Shown here piece by piece: positions 60,561 to 64,000 of a stretch of 64,000 nucleotides of DNA. Numbering within the stretch: the stretch's first letter is position 1; every line of letters begins with the position of its first letter. The stretch spans positions 84,788 through 148,787 of the forward strand of contig NTHE01000004.1 of the NCBI GenBank assembly GCA_002551355.1, read 5' to 3'. The notes below the pieces were generated by a model that was given only the letters and a program-made list of their open reading frames with translations, made no database searches and had not been told where the DNA came from. The position numbers and the translations under genes were made by a program. This DNA is from Streptomyces sp. man185. GTDB lineage: Bacteria; Actinomycetota; Actinomycetes; Streptomycetales; Streptomycetaceae.

Positions 60561-61351
60561 CGGCCCACGATCCCGGAGGCCCCTCCGTGCCCGACGCGTC
60601 CGACTACCCGCCCGGCGCCCAGGTATGGCTCGAACTGGTCACCGACGACCCGGGATCAGCCACGGCTTTCTATGCGCGACTGTTCGACTGGCGGGTCCAC
60701 GCACCGGTACCGGCCTACAGGTTCTGCCTGCGAGGGGGCGTGCCGGTGACCGCGATTATCGACAACTCCTACCACCGGGGCCGTGCCGCCAACGGGTGGC
60801 TCCCAGGCTTCTTCGTCCCGGACCTCGACGAGGCGTGCCGCCGCGCGGTGCGGCACGGCGGTACGGTCCCCGCCGCACCGACCACAGAGCACGACATTGG
60901 CCGCCACGCGTTGGTACGCGACCCTGGAGGGGCGGAATGCACGCTGTGGGGGGCGGGACACCTGCCCGACCCGGCGCCCGTGCGGGCGCCGGGGCACCGG
61001 TGGAGGACCGAGCTGTCCGCACGGGACCCGCGGCGCAGCGCGGCGTTCTACGCCGCGGTCCTCGGGGGCGGCACCGGGCACGGCGCGGGACCCGGCGGAG
61101 TCGACAGCCTGACGGCGAGCGGCGGCCTGCCGCTGTTCGACGTGACGCCCCGCCCCGCCGGTACGGACGCCGACCGGTGGGTGACCCACTTCGCCGTGGA
61201 GGACCTCACCTCTGTGGCCCGGACGGTGACGGACGGGGGAGGGGAGGTCGAGGAGGCGGACGCCGCCTGTACGACGGCCGTACGGATGACGGACCTCCAC
61301 CGCACCCCCTCAGCTCTCCTCGACCTGCGGGTTCTACAGGCCTACCCGTGA
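60557..61351 (+). CDS. Two-domain VOC (glyoxalase/bleomycin-resistance fold) protein
   Basis: A 264-residue protein with two VOC modules. The first starts VWLELVTDDPGSATAFYARLFDW; the second starts WRTELSARDPRRSAAFYAAVLG. Roles of such proteins range from antibiotic binding and resistance to isomerases and extradiol enzymes. Metal ligands are not obvious in either half, so a binding role is plausible; self-protection of the producer is a guess. It is the last gene of the rightward operon; GTG 60557 overlaps the P450 stop. Confidence 0.85.
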   Translation: MTAHDPGGPSVPDASDYPPGAQVWLELVTDDPGSATAFYARLFDWRVHAPVPAYRFCLRGGVPVTAIIDNSYHRGRAANGWLPGFFVPDLDEACRRAVRHGGTVPAAPTTEHDIGRHALVRDPGGAECTLWGAGHLPDPAPVRAPGHRWRTELSARDPRRSAAFYAAVLGGGTGHGAGPGGVDSLTASGGLPLFDVTPRPAGTDADRWVTHFAVEDLTSVARTVTDGGGEVEEADAACTTAVRMTDLHRTPSALLDLRVLQAYP

Positions 61352-61390
61352 GGGCCGGCTCCACCCCGCCCGCACCGGCCCCCGGTCGTC

Positions 61391-62926
61391 TCACGCCGCC
61401 GCCCACCGGCGCTGCTCCGGAAAGGGGGGCAGGAACCCCGCCTGGTCGCGGTTGACCGGCGAACCGATCCGGGGCGCTCGCACCGCAACCGGCCCGATGT
61501 GGCGCGCCGCTTGACGCACCTCCTCTACCAGGGCGTCGAGCGCGCGGTGCAGCGCCTCCGTCTCCAGATGCGCGTACCCGATCACCAGGCCGTTGCGGGC
61601 GGGCCCGGTGCCCCCGCGGTACCGGGCGAGGGTGGGCACGGTGATCCCGCGCCGCGCCAGTCGGTCGGCGACGCGGGTCGCGCAGACGCCGCGGTCCAGC
61701 TCCACGCACAGGTGCAGGCCGATGCGAGGATCGCTGAGTCGGGTCACGTGGTGCATCACCGGCGCGAGCCGCTCTCGCAGCAGCTCCCGCTTGGGGGAGC
61801 AGTCCGCCGTCACCCGCGCCAGGTGGCGCGTCGTGTGCCCGCCTAGGATCAGGTCGGCGGCCACCCGCTGCAAGAGGACGGGAGGTTGCCGACCGAGGTC
61901 CCCTGCCGTGCGTCCGACCTCGACCGTCACCTCCCGCGGGCCCACCAGATACCCCACACGCAGTTCCGGGGAGATCATGTGGGCGAAGCTGTTGAGGTGG
62001 ACGACGACGGGCTTGCGCTCCAGGCTGTCCGCCACGACGATCAGCGACGCCACCGGGGCGATCCCCTCGTCGAACTCGGCGTGGCGGTCGTCCTCGACGA
62101 TCAACGCCCCCCGCTCGGCGGCCCACTCGCACAGGCGTCGGCGCCGCTCCGCGGGCATCCTGCCGCCCAGCGGGATCTGATGCGAAGGGCCGACCACGAC
62201 CGCGCGGGCGCTGTCCGGCAGCAGCTCCGGCACGAGGCCGTCCTCGTCGACCGGCACGGGAACCACCTCCAGCCCGCGGTCCTGCAGGCTCTGCCACACG
62301 GCCGGGCACCCCGGGTCCTCGACGACGACCCTGTCGCCGGGACGCAACAGCGCACGCGCGAGCAGGTCCAGACCCTCGCGCGCGTCGGAGGTGACGACGA
62401 CGCCGCCGGGCTCGACCGTGACCCCCCTGCTCGCGCACAGGTGCTGAGCCACGGCCTCGCGCAGTTCCGGCAGCCCGGCGGCCGGCGGGAGCCCTGGGGC
62501 GGGCACCTGGTGACACGCCCGCCGCCAGGCGGACCGCCACGCGGTGACGGGGAACCGGTCCATGCCCGGGGCCACCGGCGTCAGGCCGACGGACCCGCCG
62601 GCATGGGGCCCGTGGCGGCGAGTGCGTGCGGTCCCGATCGGACGGCCCGCACGGGCCGGCGGGTGTTCCCACGTGACGTAGGTGCCCGACCCGCCGCGCG
62701 ACTCCAGGTACCCCCGGGCCACGAGTTCGTCGTAGGCAGACGCCGTGACCGACCGCGACACGCGCAGGGTCTCCGCCATCGTTCGCGTCGAGGGGACTCG
62801 CGACCCTGGCCGCAGCACCCCTTGTCGTATCGCCGTCCTGAGTTGCGCTGCCAGTTGGTCCTGCAGAGACTCGCCGCTCGACCTGTCCAGTGAGACGGGG
62901 ACCCTCAGTTCTTGACGGAGACGCAT
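61391..62926 (-). CDS. MocR-type regulator (GntR HTH + aminotransferase fold), lysine lost
   Basis: A 511-residue MocR protein. The N-terminal GntR winged helix (LAAQLRTAIRQGVLRPGSRVPSTRTMAETLRVSRSV) is joined to a fold-I aminotransferase domain (VVVEDPGCPAVW, VGPSHQIPLGG, VEDDRHAEFD). The PLP-lysine segment, normally SFSKTLAP-like, reads NSFAHMISPELRVGYLV: the lysine is replaced by histidine (codon at 61979..61981). PLP could bind only non-covalently or not at all. It converges on the thiopeptide operon and may regulate it. ATG 62926 is used. Confidence 0.88.
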   Translation of the reverse strand: MRLRQELRVPVSLDRSSGESLQDQLAAQLRTAIRQGVLRPGSRVPSTRTMAETLRVSRSVTASAYDELVARGYLESRGGSGTYVTWEHPPARAGRPIGTARTRRHGPHAGGSVGLTPVAPGMDRFPVTAWRSAWRRACHQVPAPGLPPAAGLPELREAVAQHLCASRGVTVEPGGVVVTSDAREGLDLLARALLRPGDRVVVEDPGCPAVWQSLQDRGLEVVPVPVDEDGLVPELLPDSARAVVVGPSHQIPLGGRMPAERRRRLCEWAAERGALIVEDDRHAEFDEGIAPVASLIVVADSLERKPVVVHLNSFAHMISPELRVGYLVGPREVTVEVGRTAGDLGRQPPVLLQRVAADLILGGHTTRHLARVTADCSPKRELLRERLAPVMHHVTRLSDPRIGLHLCVELDRGVCATRVADRLARRGITVPTLARYRGGTGPARNGLVIGYAHLETEALHRALDALVEEVRQAARHIGPVAVRAPRIGSPVNRDQAGFLPPFPEQRRWAAA

Positions 62927-63311
62927 TTCACTTCTCGCTGCATTGGGGCGGGAGGGCGACGACGACCGCGTCGGGCCGCTCCGTGCGCCGCACGGCCGCC
63001 CGGGGGGAAGACGTTTCGGAGCCGGAGGCGCGGCCGACCGGTGGCCCTTCGGCTGAGGTCGCGGGAGGATCCGCGACGGGCCGTGCCGGGCCCGTCCGCC
63101 TCACCGGGATTCGGGGCGTTGCCGAAGGACACCACAGGTCCGCGACGCCCTCCGGCGACACGAAATCGCCCGGCGCATGTCCACGGGCGGATGCTTTCGA
63201 GCTGCTTGGTAACTTCACGATTCCCCCGTGGACGCCTCGACACGTGATCCCCTGATTCACGTGGTCACTGTGCACTACCTCCGGCATGGCGCAACCGCCT
63301 GCCCATCAACC

Positions 63312-63328
63312 AGAGCAACCCCTACTCA
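63312..63328 (+). promoter_or_regulatory. 17-bp box S1 upstream of PfkB gene
   Basis: AGAGCA-ACCCC-TACTCA; its reverse complement TGAGTA-GGGGT-TGCTCT is a full match to the motif. No -10 at 22-23 nt; it may be an auxiliary site 76 bp upstream of S2. Confidence 0.6.
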
Positions 63329-63387
63329 TCGCCGTTGCCACCCCCTGCCGAGCTGATGGGCATGGCCACAGGGGGACCGTCCCGCCC

Positions 63388-63432
63388 AGGGCATCGGGTA
63401 CTCAGGAGAACGTTCCCCGCAGACGTGAGGAT
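63388..63432 (+). promoter_or_regulatory. 17-bp activator box S2 and -10 (PfkB gene)
   Basis: AGGGCA-TCGGG-TACTCA (63388..63404), with GAGGAT (63427..63432) 22 nt downstream. Transcription would begin near 63440, leaving almost no leader before ATG 63446 or a ~55-nt leader before GTG 63494. Confidence 0.6.
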
Positions 63433-63445
63433 GGAGGCGGAGCGG

Positions 63446-64000
63446 ATGCGCACGGCCGCGTCCGATCTTCCGCCGACCTGGGGGTGTGCGCTGGTGACCG
63501 GCTTCGACTACGACGTCCTGGTCGTCGGGGACGTCGGGGTGACCACCCTCGTCAAACCGGACGAACTGACCCTGCTGGCCGACGCCTTGGACGTCCCGCC
63601 GATCCGTGATCACGTCGATCACTCCGGCGACGGCGTGGCGCTCGGCGCCCATCACCTGGGCCTGCGGACCAAACTGCTCGGATACCTGGGTGACGACGAG
63701 CAGGGCGCGTTCGTCCTCCGCGACTACCTCGACCGCGGCCTGGCCTTCTCCTGGCTGCGCTCCCCGCAGGGCACCGCGCGCAGAGTGACGCTGGTGGACG
63801 GCGAGGGCCGGCGACTGTCCTACCACGACGGACGCCGCCCCTGGGATCCGCCCATGGAGGCGTCCTTCGTGCAGCCCTACGTACGGCGCAGCCGGCACGT
63901 CCACCTCGGTGCGACGGAGCGCAACCGCGACCTCCTGCCCGTGCTGCTGGCCGACGGGTGCACCGTCTCCGTCGGGGTGGACGTGAAGGAGGGGCTGCAG
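63446..64000 (+). CDS. PfkB-family carbohydrate kinase, 3' end outside window
   Basis: The N-terminal ~185 residues of a ribokinase/PfkB-type kinase. YDVLVVGDVGV is the first strand and HSGDGVALGAHHLGLRTKLLGYLGDDEQG is the substrate-binding segment equivalent to GG/GDN-A-LG of the family. The catalytic DTxGAGD motif would lie beyond the window edge. ATG 63446 has GGAGGCGGAG upstream; GTG 63494, directly before the conserved fold, is an alternative that better fits the predicted promoter. Substrate is probably a sugar or nucleoside. Confidence 0.82.
   Translation, partial: MRTAASDLPPTWGCALVTGFDYDVLVVGDVGVTTLVKPDELTLLADALDVPPIRDHVDHSGDGVALGAHHLGLRTKLLGYLGDDEQGAFVLRDYLDRGLAFSWLRSPQGTARRVTLVDGEGRRLSYHDGRRPWDPPMEASFVQPYVRRSRHVHLGATERNRDLLPVLLADGCTVSVGVDVKEGLQ

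Larger units (their letters stand above)
62927..63445. other. 519-bp intergenic region between MocR and PfkB genes
   Basis: No gene seen in the left half. The right half holds two copies of the 17-bp box (63312 and 63388) oriented toward the PfkB gene. Confidence 0.5.

Noticed and set aside
1..64000. tRNA, rRNA, CRISPR array, integrase or attachment sites
   Set aside because: None was seen on reading the window; the region shows no integrative-element hallmarks.

Overview
High-GC DNA, mostly tightly packed genes with many GTG starts, 4-nt start/stop overlaps and GGAGG-type ribosome sites, and typical actinomycete families (LuxR-family regulators with an AAA domain, RsbW-like kinase, MocR, DUF805, PfkB). 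This points to a filamentous actinomycete (Streptomyces or a Streptosporangiales relative such as Nocardiopsis); the genus cannot be fixed from the sequence. No rRNA, tRNA, CRISPR array or intact mobile element was seen.

Layout. 0-10 kb: an MFS exporter, two paralogous ~910-residue ATPase/LuxR regulators flanking a GntR regulator with its own operators, and an OsmC protein. 10-14 kb: metallophosphatase, berberine-bridge-type oxidase and two alpha/beta hydrolases. 14-42 kb: accessory genes in many short units. These are a 46-residue peptide beside a JmjC/cupin oxygenase; a Ser/Thr kinase unit; a sphingomyelinase; a TPR protein with an MFS carrier; a DUF3103-like secreted protein; a zinc-ribbon/lipoprotein pair; an acetyltransferase, PLP enzyme, 2OG oxygenase and methyltransferase operon; a tryptophan dioxygenase, kynureninase-like and methyltransferase operon; small secreted proteins; and an RsbW-like kinase. 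42-61.4 kb: a complete thiopeptide (pyritide) gene cluster. 61.4-64 kb: a MocR regulator and the start of a PfkB sugar kinase.

Thiopeptide cluster. A 56-residue precursor (48519..48689) has the predicted core SCSCTTCSCCSCAN. Downstream are, in order, the leader-binding Ocin-ThiF-like protein, YcaO cyclodehydratase, FMN azoline dehydrogenase, split LanB (glutamylation then elimination proteins), pyridine synthase, a P450 and a VOC protein. The opposite strand carries a six-gene overlapping tailoring operon: P450, SDR, methyltransferase, FAD hydroxylase, aldehyde dehydrogenase and 3Fe-4S ferredoxin. The core resembles the GE2270/thiomuracin type, so a 29-membered macrocycle is predicted.

Most novel signal. 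A 17-bp inverted repeat, TGAGYA-N5-TRCTCA, recurs upstream of at least ten separate transcription units between 10.8 and 63.4 kb. In most cases a -10-like hexamer follows exactly 22-23 nt downstream, as expected for a class II activator box overlapping -35. It appears to tie the peptide/oxygenase pair, kinase, tryptophan operon, unknown biosynthetic operon and secreted proteins into one undescribed regulon. It is absent from the thiopeptide promoters. The two LuxR-family paralogues, whose recognition helices are almost identical, are plausible but unproven controllers.
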